Source: Paenibacillus caui (GTDB lineage: Bacteria > Bacillota > Bacilli > Paenibacillales > Paenibacillaceae). Taken from it: a DNA stretch of 64,000 nucleotides. This document shows positions 17,580 to 26,789 of this stretch, piece by piece (the stretch's first letter is position 1; every line of letters begins with the position of its first letter). The notes under the pieces were generated by a model. The model did no database searches. It saw nothing but the letters and a program-made list of their open reading frames with translations, and was not told where the DNA came from. The position numbers and the translations under genes were made by a program. The DNA is taken from positions 1 through 64,000 of the forward strand of contig NZ_JAIOGQ010000003.1 of NCBI RefSeq assembly GCF_019904135.1, read 5' to 3'.

Positions 17580-18485
17580 ATGCAGCAATGGATATCCCAC
17601 TTATCCGAACAAGAGGTCGGAACCGTCCTGCCTAACGAATCAATGGCCAAATATACAACATGGAAAATTGGCGGTCCGGCAGATGCCTTGATTGTACCGG
17701 AGAACAAGGAGCAACTGAGCAAGCTGGTCCGCATTCTCCATAAACAAAATGTGCCGTGGATGCTTGTCGGGAAAGGATCGAACATGCTTGTTTCCGACAA
17801 AGGCATTCGGGGCGCTGTCATCAAGCTGGGCAAGGGATTCGAGCAGACCGAATTCATGGGTACGGAAGTGGAATCCGGGGGAGGAACCTCCTTTGTCAGC
17901 CTGAGTATGATGGCAGGCAAACGGGGACTTACAGGTATGGAGTTCGCTTCAGGTATACCGGGTACGGTTGGAGGGGCCGTCTATATGAATGCCGGTGCTC
18001 ACGGGTCTGATGTGTCGCGTGTATTCAAGTCCGCCGAAATTGTACTGGAGAACGGTGAATTGGTCACCTATGGACCGGATGAGATGGCTTTTGCCTACCG
18101 GCATTCCGTGCTTCATGAAACAAAAGGCATCGTTGCCGGGGTTGTATTTTCGCTCAGCGAGGGGAGCATGGAGGAAATCAAGGCCTCCATGGCTGCGTTC
18201 AAGGATCGCCGAAGAAGCACGCAGCCGCTTCAAATGCCTTGTGCCGGAAGTGTATTCAGGAATCCGCCGGGCGATTACGCTGCGAGACTGATAGAGTCGG
18301 CGGGTCTTAAAGGGATGAGGGCCGGAGGAGCCGAGGTTTCGGAGGTTCACGCCAATTTCATTGTCAACACCGGGCAAGCGACAGCGGAGGACGTTCTCAC
18401 CCTCATGGAAAAAATCAGGGAGACAATCAGAACACAAAACGGCATTGTGCTCGTGCCCGAAGTGTTTTTCGTGGGTGAACGGTAA
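17580..18485 (+). CDS. murB: UDP-N-acetylenolpyruvoylglucosamine reductase
   Basis: 301 residues, FAD-dependent enzyme that reduces enolpyruvyl-UDP-GlcNAc to UDP-MurNAc. The FAD-binding segments GKGSNMLVSDKGIRG and EFASGIPGTVGGAVYMNAG are clear, and CAGSVFRNPPG holds the catalytic serine region. It lacks the long insertion of type I MurB, as expected of the short type II form. The ATG at 17580 follows taaggagga. murA starts 16 bases downstream. The murB-murA pair carries out the two steps that commit UDP-GlcNAc to the wall. Confidence 0.95.
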   Translation: MQQWISHLSEQEVGTVLPNESMAKYTTWKIGGPADALIVPENKEQLSKLVRILHKQNVPWMLVGKGSNMLVSDKGIRGAVIKLGKGFEQTEFMGTEVESGGGTSFVSLSMMAGKRGLTGMEFASGIPGTVGGAVYMNAGAHGSDVSRVFKSAEIVLENGELVTYGPDEMAFAYRHSVLHETKGIVAGVVFSLSEGSMEEIKASMAAFKDRRRSTQPLQMPCAGSVFRNPPGDYAARLIESAGLKGMRAGGAEVSEVHANFIVNTGQATAEDVLTLMEKIRETIRTQNGIVLVPEVFFVGER

Positions 18486-18501
18486 ACTCGGAGGTGATAC
18501 A

Positions 18502-19782
18502 TTGGACAAATTGGTGATTGAAGGCGGGAAACCCCTCTCAGGAACCATTCGGATCCATGGAGCGAAAAATGCTGCCCTGCCAATTATGGCGGCAAGTTTG
18601 CTTGCGGACGGCGAGGTTCGTCTTCTCAATGTTCCACGCCTGCTTGATATTGAAGTCATGCTTGGAATTTTAAGTCGTCTGGGTTGTGACACATCAAGAG
18701 AAGATGAAGAGGTCGTGATCGACTCCTCCAAAGCTAATTCTTTCCACGTGCCTGAGGATTTGATGAAACAGATGCGCTCCTCCATCTTTCTCATGGGGCC
18801 ATTGCTGGCCAGATTCGGGGAAGTGTGCATTTACCAGCCGGGAGGCTGTGCCATTGGCGAGCGCAAAATCGATCTGCATCTCTACGGACTTGAAGCGCTG
18901 GGGGCAACGATCGAGGAAACGGGCAGCCAAATCCGGTGCACAGCGAACAAATTGACGGGAACCGATATTCATCTGGATTTTCCTAGCGTCGGGGCAACGG
19001 AAAATATTATGATGGCAGCCGTGCTGGCGGAGGGAACTACCATAATTACCAACGCCGCGCGGGAGCCGGAAATTCAGGATCTGCAGCATTTTCTGAATCA
19101 AATGGGCGCTCAGGTCATCGGTGCGGGCACGGATACGATTACAATCCGCGGGGTAAAGAAGCTGGGTGCATGCGAGTATGAAATTCTTCCGGACCGAATC
19201 GTCGCCGGGACAGTCCTGATCGCGGCGGCGGCCACCCGGGGAAGCGTTATTTTGACAAACTGCAATCCTTCGCACCTTGTTTCCCTGCTGCATGTGCTGC
19301 GCCGCGCCGGTATCCAAATCAGGGCCTACGATGATATAATCAATGTAAACGGACTCACCAGGCCGAAAGTGGTGGAACGCATCGTTACTTCGCCTTATCC
19401 GGCCTTCCCTACCGATCTGCAGTCGCAGGTGATGGTGCTGTTGTCTTTGGCCGAAGGCACCAGCATTATCAAGGAAACCGTATTTGAAGGACGTTTCAAG
19501 CATGTGGATGAACTGGTCCGCATGGGCGCCGATATAACGGTGGATCTCTATACCGCGATTGTTCGCGGTGTACCAAGATTGTTTGGAGCCACCGTGGAAG
19601 CTACCGATCTCCGCGCAGGAGCGGCGCTTGTCATCGCCGGTCTGGCAGCCCAGGGAAAAACCACCGTGGAACAAGTGCATCACATTGACCGCGGATATGA
19701 GCGGATTGAAGATTTGTTTCAGTCTTTGGGCGCCAGTGTTTATCGTGAATCGCCCCTGATCAAACAGCTGGATCCGGCTTGA
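18502..19782 (+). CDS. murA: UDP-GlcNAc 1-carboxyvinyltransferase
   Basis: 426 residues from a TTG start. TTG 18502 is chosen because cggaggtgat lies 6-9 bases upstream and the protein then starts MDKLVIEGGKPLSG as in the family. The enzyme transfers enolpyruvate from PEP to UDP-GlcNAc. The catalytic, fosfomycin-target cysteine is present as C116 in PGGCAIGER. In B. subtilis the murA paralogues are elsewhere, so its insertion between murB and divIB is a local variant. A strong terminator follows. Confidence 0.95.
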   Translation: MDKLVIEGGKPLSGTIRIHGAKNAALPIMAASLLADGEVRLLNVPRLLDIEVMLGILSRLGCDTSREDEEVVIDSSKANSFHVPEDLMKQMRSSIFLMGPLLARFGEVCIYQPGGCAIGERKIDLHLYGLEALGATIEETGSQIRCTANKLTGTDIHLDFPSVGATENIMMAAVLAEGTTIITNAAREPEIQDLQHFLNQMGAQVIGAGTDTITIRGVKKLGACEYEILPDRIVAGTVLIAAAATRGSVILTNCNPSHLVSLLHVLRRAGIQIRAYDDIINVNGLTRPKVVERIVTSPYPAFPTDLQSQVMVLLSLAEGTSIIKETVFEGRFKHVDELVRMGADITVDLYTAIVRGVPRLFGATVEATDLRAGAALVIAGLAAQGKTTVEQVHHIDRGYERIEDLFQSLGASVYRESPLIKQLDPA

Positions 19783-19788
19783 ATATAC

Positions 19789-19832
19789 GCCTGTCATCCC
19801 CTCCACCCGCGGAGGGGATCAAAGGCTTTTTT
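19789..19832 (+). terminator. Terminator inside the dcw cluster, after murA
   Basis: ATCCCCTCC pairs with GGAGGGGAT, extended by GCC/GGC arms, and TTTTTT follows. It lies between murA and divIB and should reduce read-through into divIB. Confidence 0.85.
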
Positions 19833-19844
19833 CGGAGATGAATA

Positions 19845-20609
19845 ATGCCTAAATCCAATATTCCCGTGTTAAAGGAACCAAAACCGAAGAAAAATACGAG
19901 CAAAAAAGTGGCGGCTTTGCTAGTGGCGCTGTTTGCCGTTTTGCTGGGCGTGTTGTTTTTCAGGTCGTCTATCAGTAAAATTACCGATATAGAGTTTCGC
20001 GGAAGCTCATACTCTACTAACGAAGAGCTTCTGAAAGAAAGCGGGCTCAAGGTCGGTATGTCCTTTTTCGGGACAAGCGCCGGGACGATCCGTAAAAGAT
20101 TGGCAGGCGTGCAGGCTATTGAAAGCGTAACGGTGGACAAGCGTTTTCCCGGAGTCGTTGAAATTACAGTGCACGAATATCCTTCCGTTGCCTACGAGCT
20201 TGCTTCGGACGGCAAACTAATGGCGTACTTGTCGAATGGAAGTAAAGTTCTGGTTAAAAATGGGATTTCGCTCGAGAAGCCGATGCTCTCGGGATGGGAC
20301 AAGGATCAGGTCAATCTGCTGAAGCTTTGCAGCACTTTGGCCAAAATGTCCGCTGAGCTGACTTCGGATATTTCCGAAATTTTACCTTCGCCGACCCTGT
20401 CATTCCCCGACCGGATCCGGCTGTATACCCGGTCCGGGTTTGAAGTCATTACGACGATCTCTCTTTTGCCTAAAAAGACGGAGTATCTGAACGGCATTAT
20501 AGAGACCCAAGAGCCCGGACTTATTACGATGCTCGAAGCGGACACTTATGTTCCTTTTGCGGGTGCGTCCTCGGCCGAAGAAGGGGAAAATAGCACTACT
20601 CATGAGTAA
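19845..20609 (+). CDS. divIB: Cell division protein DivIB/FtsQ
   Basis: 254 residues: a short basic cytoplasmic N terminus, one membrane segment (about 22-42, VAALLVALFAVLLGVLFF), then an extracytoplasmic POTRA domain (ITDIEFRGSSYSTNEELLKE through EITVHEYPSVAYE) and a beta domain. It forms a complex with FtsL and DivIC at the septum. The ATG is preceded by cggagatg. It follows a terminator and precedes a 220-base gap with candidate promoters for ftsA-ftsZ, so its transcript level may differ from that of its neighbours. Confidence 0.92.
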   Translation: MPKSNIPVLKEPKPKKNTSKKVAALLVALFAVLLGVLFFRSSISKITDIEFRGSSYSTNEELLKESGLKVGMSFFGTSAGTIRKRLAGVQAIESVTVDKRFPGVVEITVHEYPSVAYELASDGKLMAYLSNGSKVLVKNGISLEKPMLSGWDKDQVNLLKLCSTLAKMSAELTSDISEILPSPTLSFPDRIRLYTRSGFEVITTISLLPKKTEYLNGIIETQEPGLITMLEADTYVPFAGASSAEEGENSTTHE

Positions 20610-20740
20610 AAAACAATGGTAGAATACATTTTATGGACTGTCTGCCAGTCGTACTTTCTTTTTTTTGCATGATACTTCCCTTTTTATTTCCTATTTGGAT
20701 GAAATTGGAATACCCAAGGTGTAAAAATTATGTAGAAAAA

Positions 20741-20769
20741 AGAGGGAAAGAGTTAGCCGCGTTGAATAT
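20741..20769 (+). promoter_or_regulatory. Possible sigma-H promoter for ftsA-ftsZ
   Basis: AGAGGGAAA (20741-20749), 11 bp, then GTTGAATAT (20761-20769) fits the sigma-H pattern (RnAGGAWWW, RnnGAATWW) with one mismatch in the -35. B. subtilis has a sigma-H promoter at the same place, raising FtsAZ at sporulation onset. A sigma-A-like TTGGAA/TATGTA pair also lies at about 20705-20734. Both are read by eye. Confidence 0.4.
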
Positions 20770-20829
20770 AATAGTTTAGTATATGTTCAAATAGAGTCAT
20801 TATTATTGGTTATGGGAGGTGCCAAGGAC

Positions 20830-22083
20830 TTGAGCAACAATGACATCATTGTTAGTTTGGACATCGGTACATCCAAAGTTCGGGCTATTATTGGGGAAAT
20901 CAGCAATGGAACCTTTAATATTATTGGAGTTGGATCTGCCGACTCGGAAGGAATTCGCAAAGGTGCGATTGTAGATATTGACCAAACCGTACAGTCTATT
21001 AAAAATGCGGTAGATCACGCAGAACGTATGGTGGGTATTCAAATATCGGAGGTATATGTCGGCATTTCCGGGAATCACATTGGACTTCAAACGAGCCATG
21101 GCGTCGTGGCCGTATCGAACGAGGATCGCGAGATCGGGGAAGAGGACATTGAGCGTGTTCTGAAAGCATCCGAGGTAATCGCCGTTCCGCCGGAACGCGA
21201 AATTATCGATGTAGTGGCCAAGCAGTACGTAGTGGATGGTCTGGAGGGCATACAGGACCCAAGAGGAATGATAGGCGTCCGCCTGGAGGTGGAAGCGACG
21301 ATTGTGACCGGATCCAAGACAGCGATACATAACCTTTTGCGTTGTGTGGAGAAAGCTGGGCTTAAGATTAAGGATCTGGTCCTTCTGTCCTTGGGGGCCG
21401 GCCAATTGGCTCTTTCCAAAGACGAGAAAACAATGGGATCGGTGCTGGTTGATATCGGCGCTGGTGCTACCACCATTGCCGTTTTTGAAAACGGCACAAT
21501 TGCCGCAACATCCACTCTTCCGGTCGGGGGAGAGTTTATTACGAGCGATATTGCATACGGTTTGAGAACGTTGACAGACCAGGCGGAAAGAGTGAAGCTG
21601 AAGTATGGCTGCGCGCTTATCGAGGCCGCCGCTGCGGACGTAACCTTCAAGGTGACCCGAATCGGCAGCAATGTCGATAAGGAATTTACCCAGGAGGACC
21701 TTGCCGCCATTGCAGAACCGCGTGTGCAGGAGATCTTTCAGTTGATCCGTCAGGAAGTGAAACGGCTCGGGTACAATGAACTTCCCGGCGGTTATATCCT
21801 GACGGGCGGAACGGCTTCGATGCCGGGAGTGCTGCAAGTCGCCCAGAATGAGTTGGCCGCTTCCGTCCGAATTGCAGTCCCGGATTACATTGGTGTCCGG
21901 GATCCGGGTTTCACAAGCGGGGTAGGCATCCTGTATAATGTAATTCGTAATCTGCGGGTTCGGAGCAGCGGTGGAGCACCCAAGAAACCGGCCAATCGAG
22001 GCAAGTCGGCCCCTTCTCAGGAAAACACTCGCAAGACGGGCTTTATGGAGCGGATCAAGAATATATTCAGTGAGTTTATATAA
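20830..22083 (+). CDS. ftsA: Cell division protein FtsA
   Basis: 417 residues from a TTG start preceded by gggaggt (20814-20820). An in-frame ATG at 20812 overlaps that site and was rejected. It is an actin-fold ATPase that tethers FtsZ to the membrane. Seen: the first phosphate loop (IVSLDIGTSKVRA), the 1C SHS2-type subdomain, the second phosphate loop (VLVDIGAGATTIAVF), the adenosine motif (GGYILTGGTASMPG) and a C-terminal amphipathic helix (ERIKNIFSEFI) for membrane binding. ftsZ follows after 63 bases, including a small GATGG/CCATC hairpin. Confidence 0.96.
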   Translation: MSNNDIIVSLDIGTSKVRAIIGEISNGTFNIIGVGSADSEGIRKGAIVDIDQTVQSIKNAVDHAERMVGIQISEVYVGISGNHIGLQTSHGVVAVSNEDREIGEEDIERVLKASEVIAVPPEREIIDVVAKQYVVDGLEGIQDPRGMIGVRLEVEATIVTGSKTAIHNLLRCVEKAGLKIKDLVLLSLGAGQLALSKDEKTMGSVLVDIGAGATTIAVFENGTIAATSTLPVGGEFITSDIAYGLRTLTDQAERVKLKYGCALIEAAAADVTFKVTRIGSNVDKEFTQEDLAAIAEPRVQEIFQLIRQEVKRLGYNELPGGYILTGGTASMPGVLQVAQNELAASVRIAVPDYIGVRDPGFTSGVGILYNVIRNLRVRSSGGAPKKPANRGKSAPSQENTRKTGFMERIKNIFSEFI

Positions 22084-22146
22084 CGCTAAGGCACCCATAA
22101 CGATGGACGGGCCATCCATGCACACTTGAGGGGGAGATGGAAGAGT

Positions 22147-23256
22147 ATGTTGGAATTTGATTTTGAAATGGAAAGCTTGGCAAAAATTAAAGTAATTGGC
22201 GTAGGCGGTGGCGGCAGCAATGCGGTCAACCGAATGATTGAGAATGGAGTTCAAGGTGTTGAATTCATTACGGTGAATACAGATGCCCAGGCCCTGCATC
22301 TGGCCAAGTCGGAGCACAAGCTGCAGATCGGCGACAAGCTGACACGCGGTCTTGGCGCCGGCGCTAACCCTGAAGTAGGCAAGAAGGCTGCGGAAGAGTC
22401 CCGCGAGCTGATCGCCAACACGCTGAAGGGCGCCGACATGGTGTTTGTTACCGCCGGCATGGGCGGAGGAACCGGAACAGGTGCCGCTCCGGTCATCGCC
22501 GAAATTGCGAAAGAGTGCGGAGCGCTTACAGTGGGCGTCGTTACCCGTCCGTTTACATTTGAAGGACGCAAGCGTTCTTCCCAAGCTGAGCTGGGGATCG
22601 AGGGACTGAAAGAGAAAGTGGACACGCTGATCGTCATTCCTAATGACCGCCTGCTTGAGATTGTCGATAAGAAGACCCCGATGCTGGAGGCTTTCCTTCA
22701 AGCGGATAATGTGCTTCGCCAAGCGGTGCAGGGCATTTCGGACCTGATTGCGGTACCGGGGCTGATCAACCTCGACTTTGCCGACGTCAAGACCATTATG
22801 ACCGAACGCGGCTCCGCCCTGATGGGCATCGGCCTTGCTACCGGTGAGAACAGGGCGGCGGAGGCGGCCCGCAAAGCGATTATGAGTCCGCTCCTGGAAA
22901 CTTCCATTGAAGGCGCCCGAGGCGTCATCATGAATATTACCGGCGGCTCTAGTCTATCGCTTTATGAAGTTAACGAGGCGGCTGAAATTGTCATTTCGGC
23001 GTCGGATCCTGAAGTCAACATGATTTTCGGTGCGATTATTGATGAGAATTTGAAAGAGGAAATCAAGGTAACGGTAATTGCAACAGGGTTTGAAAATAAA
23101 TCTGCCTCAGCAATTCCCCCTCGCAAACCTGCTCCGGGAATCAGCGAGCCTGCGGACAACCGGACTTCTACTTTGAGACCTTTCGGCAACCAGCCGAGCC
23201 ACGATCAGCTGGATATTCCGACTTTCCTTCGCAATCGCCGCAATAATAACGATTAA
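22147..23256 (+). CDS. ftsZ: Cell division GTPase FtsZ
   Basis: 369 residues. The tubulin signature GGGTGTG is at about residues 106-112, and the N-terminal [13 protein letters not shown] loop is intact. A variable linker of about 40 residues rich in Pro and Ser leads to the conserved C-terminal peptide [10 protein letters not shown], the docking site for FtsA, SepF and other partners. It polymerises into the Z ring. The ATG at 22147 follows gggggagatggaagag. It is the last gene of the dcw block proper, with a strong terminator after it. Confidence 0.97.
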   Translation: MLEFDFEMESLAKIKVIGVGGGGSNAVNRMIENGVQGVEFITVNTDAQALHLAKSEHKLQIGDKLTRGLGAGANPEVGKKAAEESRELIANTLKGADMVFVTAGMGGGTGTGAAPVIAEIAKECGALTVGVVTRPFTFEGRKRSSQAELGIEGLKEKVDTLIVIPNDRLLEIVDKKTPMLEAFLQADNVLRQAVQGISDLIAVPGLINLDFADVKTIMTERGSALMGIGLATGENRAAEAARKAIMSPLLETSIEGARGVIMNITGGSSLSLYEVNEAAEIVISASDPEVNMIFGAIIDENLKEEIKVTVIATGFENKSASAIPPRKPAPGISEPADNRTSTLRPFGNQPSHDQLDIPTFLRNRRNNND

Positions 23257-23273
23257 TTGAATTAATAACTATA

Positions 23274-23312
23274 AGCCGGACCCTTGTCGTTTCAAGGGAT
23301 CGGCTTTTTTTT
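23274..23312 (+). terminator. Terminator after ftsZ
   Basis: AGCCGGACCCTTG pairs with CAAGGGATCGGCT around TCGTTT and runs into eight T. It isolates the spoIIG operon from the dcw cluster. Confidence 0.9.
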
Positions 23313-23391
23313 CATTTTTGCTCCGGCTTGCTCTGGCATCCTGCTATTTTCCTCATTCTTCCTATCCGTTATTCGCATTAATCCAAGCGGC

Positions 23392-23459
23392 TTCGACAAA
23401 AAAAGTCGGGCAGGCGCATTCATTGTTTGACAGACTTCATGCCTGGATGTCTTTATACT
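23392..23459 (+). promoter_or_regulatory. Spo0A-type spoIIG promoter with 21-bp spacer
   Basis: TTGACA (23427-23432) and TATACT (23454-23459) are near-consensus sigma-A hexamers but 21 bp apart. A perfect 0A box TTCGACA lies at 23392-23398, and TTTGACA (one mismatch) overlaps the -35 at 23426-23432. The B. subtilis spoIIG promoter has the same architecture: overlong spacer, an upstream Spo0A site and one over the -35, with activation by phosphorylated Spo0A. Confidence 0.75.
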
Positions 23460-23534
23460 TAAAAACATCCTGCAGGTATAATTGGTAACTTTGGAATAGA
23501 GAGCAGCCTGGGGATAACAGGCAGGTGACCGCGA

Positions 23535-24503
23535 ATGGTTGTTTATATCGATTTGATATTCATCACGAATCTGCTAATTGACGGAGCCCTTCTGCTGACA
23601 ACGGCCTGGATGCGCAAGCAAAGGCTGAGGAAATGGAGAATTTGTCTGTCGGCCACGGTAGGAGCGCTTTACTGTCTGATGATGTTTTTGCCTGAACTGT
23701 CATTTATGTATACGTTTCTGACTAAATTTCTATTCTCTGTTGTTATGTTATGGATCGCTTTCGGGTTCGGGAGTCTGCAAAACTATTTACGGAATCTGGG
23801 CGCCTTCTATGTCGTCAACTTTGTAGCTGCCGGCGGGATATTAGGCATACATTATCTCCTGCAAAGTTCAAGCGACCTTTGGAACGGAATTTTGTTCACT
23901 CAATCCGGCGGACTCAGCTTCGAGATCAAGATCGGTTCGCTGTTCTCCTTCGTCGTTTTTTTTGTGGTGATCTTGTGGTTCAGGGTGGTCCAGAACAATC
24001 GGAAAAGGCAGGAACGCTTATCGACGTTTGTGGGAGAGGTTACAGTTCGAATCGAAGACCATATTGTAGCCTGCAAAGGTCTGGTGGATACCGGGAATCA
24101 GCTGACCGATCCGCTTACCAGAATGCCAGTGATGGTCATGGAAGCTTCGTTATGGGAAAGGGAGCTCCCGGCGGGCTGGAAAGAGAAGCTGGCTGAAGGG
24201 CGGGCGGACAACCTTATTCTGGAGCTTGGCGAGAATGCTTACTTTCCCTGGCGGGACCGCTTGCGGCTTGTGCCTTACCGCGGCATTAATAAAGGCTCGC
24301 AATTTATGCTGGCCCTGAAGCCTGACGAAGTAGCCGTAACGCTTGACGGCAGAACGGTCATTTCCGAGCGGGTTCTGATCGGCTTGGACGGTGGGCGTCT
24401 GTCATCCGAAGGCGCGTACAGAGCGATCATTCATCCTACGCTTACGGAGCATGAGGAGCAGACTCTTCCGGCAGAAATTCTGCCGCAGACCCGGTCATCC
24501 TGA
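23535..24503 (+). CDS. spoIIGA: Pro-sigma-E processing protease SpoIIGA
   Basis: 322 residues. The N-terminal half carries about five membrane segments; the C-terminal half is a cytoplasmic aspartic-protease-like domain with the catalytic D185-T-G-N motif in [15 protein letters not shown]. It cleaves the pro-peptide of sigma-E in the mother cell after a SpoIIR signal from the forespore. The ATG follows gcaggtgac. sigE lies 106 bases downstream, the usual spoIIG operon order. The promoter at 23427-23459 explains its timing. Confidence 0.93.
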   Translation: MVVYIDLIFITNLLIDGALLLTTAWMRKQRLRKWRICLSATVGALYCLMMFLPELSFMYTFLTKFLFSVVMLWIAFGFGSLQNYLRNLGAFYVVNFVAAGGILGIHYLLQSSSDLWNGILFTQSGGLSFEIKIGSLFSFVVFFVVILWFRVVQNNRKRQERLSTFVGEVTVRIEDHIVACKGLVDTGNQLTDPLTRMPVMVMEASLWERELPAGWKEKLAEGRADNLILELGENAYFPWRDRLRLVPYRGINKGSQFMLALKPDEVAVTLDGRTVISERVLIGLDGGRLSSEGAYRAIIHPTLTEHEEQTLPAEILPQTRSS

Positions 24504-24609
24504 CCGGAGTGGACGCCGAAGGAGAAAGTATCGGGTCCGGAACAGGATAGCTTATCTTTTCAAAAATAAAAATACGGCTTGTCTGGCAACCATTGGGGAG
24601 GAGACTAAC

Positions 24610-25332
24610 ATGGGCGTAAAATTGAAACTTCGGCTGCAGCTGCAGTATTATCGACTGCTCTTTTTATTCGGGCTTAAAAGCGAGGAAATCTATTACATCG
24701 GAGGCAGTGAGGCTCTGCCGCCGCCTCTGACCCGGGAAGAAGAAGAATATTTGCTGCAGAAGCTGTCGTCGGGAGACACAGCTACCCGTGCCATGCTGAT
24801 TGAACGCAATCTGCGTCTTGTCGTGTATATTGCCAGAAAATTTGAGAATACAGGCATCAACATCGAAGATCTGGTTTCGATTGGCGCCATCGGGCTTATT
24901 AAAGCGGTCAATACGTTCGACCCGGAGAAGAAGATCAAGCTCGCTACATACGCTTCGCGTTGTATAGAGAATGAAATTCTGATGTATTTGCGCAGAAATA
25001 ACAAGATTCGGACGGAAGTCTCTTTTGACGAACCTCTAAATATCGATTGGGATGGCAATGAGCTGCTGCTGTCGGATGTGCTTGGCACGGAGAACGATAC
25101 CATTTACCGCAATATTGAAGAGCAGGTGGACCGCAAGCTGCTGCATAAAGCGCTCGACAAGCTATCGGATCGCGAACGGATGATTATGGAGCTCCGGTTT
25201 GGCCTTCAGGGAGGGGAAGAGAAGACCCAAAAGGATGTGGCCGATTTGCTGGGCATTTCCCAATCCTATATTTCGCGCCTGGAAAAGAGGATCATCAAGC
25301 GGCTGCGCAAGGAATTCAATAAGATGGTATAA
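24610..25332 (+). CDS. sigE: RNA polymerase sigma factor SigE (pro-sigma-E)
   Basis: 240 residues. The first roughly 28 residues are the basic, amphipathic pro-sequence, ending near EEIYYIGG, where SpoIIGA cuts. The core is a sigma-70 factor with region 2 ([22 protein letters not shown]), region 3, and region 4 with the helix-turn-helix [20 protein letters not shown]. It directs early mother-cell transcription. The start ATG 24610 has ggggagga upstream; a longer in-frame ORF from 24391 only overlaps spoIIGA. sigG follows 102 bases later. Confidence 0.97.
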   Translation: MGVKLKLRLQLQYYRLLFLFGLKSEEIYYIGGSEALPPPLTREEEEYLLQKLSSGDTATRAMLIERNLRLVVYIARKFENTGINIEDLVSIGAIGLIKAVNTFDPEKKIKLATYASRCIENEILMYLRRNNKIRTEVSFDEPLNIDWDGNELLLSDVLGTENDTIYRNIEEQVDRKLLHKALDKLSDRERMIMELRFGLQGGEEKTQKDVADLLGISQSYISRLEKRIIKRLRKEFNKMV

Positions 25333-25374
25333 AGCTTGGCGGGAGAAGGGGCCGTTTCCGGGCAGAAATGGCAG

Positions 25375-25402
25375 GAATAAAAAGACAGCCCAAGGAGATA
25401 CT
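25375..25402 (+). promoter_or_regulatory. Possible forespore (sigma-F/sigma-G) promoter for sigG
   Basis: GAATA (25375-25379), 14 bp, then GGAGATACT (25394-25402), which fits the GGnRAnAnT type of -10 used by sigma-F. B. subtilis sigG is read by sigma-F and by sigma-G itself. By eye only. Confidence 0.4.
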
Positions 25403-25434
25403 GAACATTAATGTTTCACCTTGGGAGGAATGAC

Positions 25435-26220
25435 ATGATGGCTCGAAACAAAGTCGAGATTTGTGGTGTGGATACCGCAAAGCTGCCAGTACTAACGAAT
25501 GCGGAAATGCGTGAACTGTTTGTTTCCTTACAGCAAGACCACGTGCGTGCTGCAAGAGAAAAGTTGGTGAATGGAAACCTGCGGCTCGTGCTCAGCGTCA
25601 TCCAGCGGTTCAACAACAGGGGAGAATTTGTGGACGATCTGTTTCAGGTAGGCTGTATCGGGCTGATGAAGGCGATAGACAACTTTGACCTCTCCCAGAA
25701 TGTTAAATTTTCAACCTATGCTGTACCTATGATTATCGGTGAAATCCGCAGGTATTTGCGCGATAACAATCCGATCCGGGTCTCCCGGTCGCTGCGCGAC
25801 ATAGCTTATAAAGCGCTGCAGATGCGGGATAACCTGACCAATCAAAACTCCAGGGAACCGACGGTGATGGAAATATCGGCAGCTCTTGGACTACCTAAGG
25901 AAGATGTTGTATTTGCCCTCGATTCGATTCAGGATCCCGTCTCGCTTTTCGAGCCAATCTATAATGACGGCGGGGATCCGATTTATGTCATGGACCAGAT
26001 CAGCGATGACCGGAACAAGGATGTTTCCTGGATTGAAGGCATCGCGCTTCGTGAGGCCATGCAGAGGCTGGGCCGGCGTGAAAAGATGATTCTTTCCATG
26101 CGTTTTTTTGAAGGCAAAACCCAAATGGAGGTAGCCGAAGAAATCGGCATCTCCCAGGCCCAGGTATCGAGGCTTGAGAAATCCGCCATTGTACAAATGC
26201 AAAAGCATGTGAAGTCATAA
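25435..26220 (+). CDS. sigG: RNA polymerase sigma factor SigG
   Basis: 261 residues from the first ATG of an ATGATG pair; the second (25438) gives MARNKVEICGVDT, the usual N terminus, and is equally likely. Both follow ttgggagga. Sigma-70 regions 2-4 are intact, with NGNLRLVLSVIQRFNNRGE, KFSTYAVPMIIGEIRRYLRDN and a C-terminal helix-turn-helix MEVAEEIGISQAQVSRLEK. It drives late forespore genes. It lies downstream of sigE as in Bacillus, with its own likely promoter and its own terminator. Confidence 0.97.
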   Translation: MMARNKVEICGVDTAKLPVLTNAEMRELFVSLQQDHVRAAREKLVNGNLRLVLSVIQRFNNRGEFVDDLFQVGCIGLMKAIDNFDLSQNVKFSTYAVPMIIGEIRRYLRDNNPIRVSRSLRDIAYKALQMRDNLTNQNSREPTVMEISAALGLPKEDVVFALDSIQDPVSLFEPIYNDGGDPIYVMDQISDDRNKDVSWIEGIALREAMQRLGRREKMILSMRFFEGKTQMEVAEEIGISQAQVSRLEKSAIVQMQKHVKS

Positions 26221-26250
26221 ACGATCCCCTCCGGATCGTTTTATTTTTTT
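26219..26250 (+). terminator. Terminator after sigG
   Basis: ACGATCC pairs with GGATCGT around a 5-base loop, followed by a T-rich run. Confidence 0.85.
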
Positions 26251-26272
26251 GTCTGCCATATTTGGAATGCTC

Positions 26273-26302
26273 TAATATTTCCGTCCTCCGGCAACATATA
26301 TT
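26273..26302 (+). promoter_or_regulatory. Sigma-E-like promoter for ylmC
   Basis: TAATATT (26273-26279), a 15-bp spacer, then CATATATT (26295-26302) matches the sigma-E pattern KMATATW / CATAnnnT. The product downstream is a sporulation-family protein, which supports the call. By eye. Confidence 0.55.
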
Positions 26303-26343
26303 AGAGAGAAAGACGAAAGACGGCGGGTTAGAGGAGGGGAAAG

Positions 26344-26688
26344 ATGAAGATTTCCGATTTCCAGACAAAAGATGTGATCAATGTGGTTGATGGGCGGCGT
26401 CTCGGACAGATCAGCGATCTGGAGCTGGACCTGAACAAGGGGGTCATCGAAGCGATTGTAGTGCCGGGATACAGCAAATTTATGGGACTGTTCGGAGGGG
26501 GCAGTGATCTGATCATTCCCTGGAAAAATATCGTGAAAATCGGTTCCGATGTCGTGCTGGTCAAGATGGATGAAGCCAGGGCGCAAAACCGGGGGCCGGA
26601 TCCTGACGGCTTGGCTTATGCCGAACGGGATGCCCGGGAATACCGGGAACTCCGCGAAATGCGGGAAGGGCGCGGAGACAGGCGTTAG
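26344..26688 (+). CDS. ylmC: YlmC/YmxH-family sporulation protein (PRC-barrel)
   Basis: 114 residues. The first about 80 form a PRC-barrel (MKISDFQTKDVINVVDGRRLGQISDLELD through SDLIIPWKNIVKIGSDVVLV), followed by a charged Arg/Glu-rich tail. The family is found in endospore formers and is annotated as sporulation-linked; its molecular role is not known. The ATG has gaggggaaag in front. The likely sigma-E promoter at 26273-26302 suggests mother-cell expression. It sits between sigG and pgeF, as in Bacillus. Confidence 0.85.
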   Translation: MKISDFQTKDVINVVDGRRLGQISDLELDLNKGVIEAIVVPGYSKFMGLFGGGSDLIIPWKNIVKIGSDVVLVKMDEARAQNRGPDPDGLAYAERDAREYRELREMREGRGDRR

Positions 26689-26789
26689 TTTTAGGAACAG
26701 ATATGAGAGGAGGAAAGTATGATACACTGTAAGGTAAAGACTTCTTGCCGCCATCGTTAGAATGGGCTAGAGAAGAGTGGGGTGAGGAT

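Noticed and set aside
20803-22722. 639-codon open frame antisense to ftsA and ftsZ
   Set aside because: Long only because of codon bias on the coding strand; no ribosome site or domain, and ftsA/ftsZ are certain.
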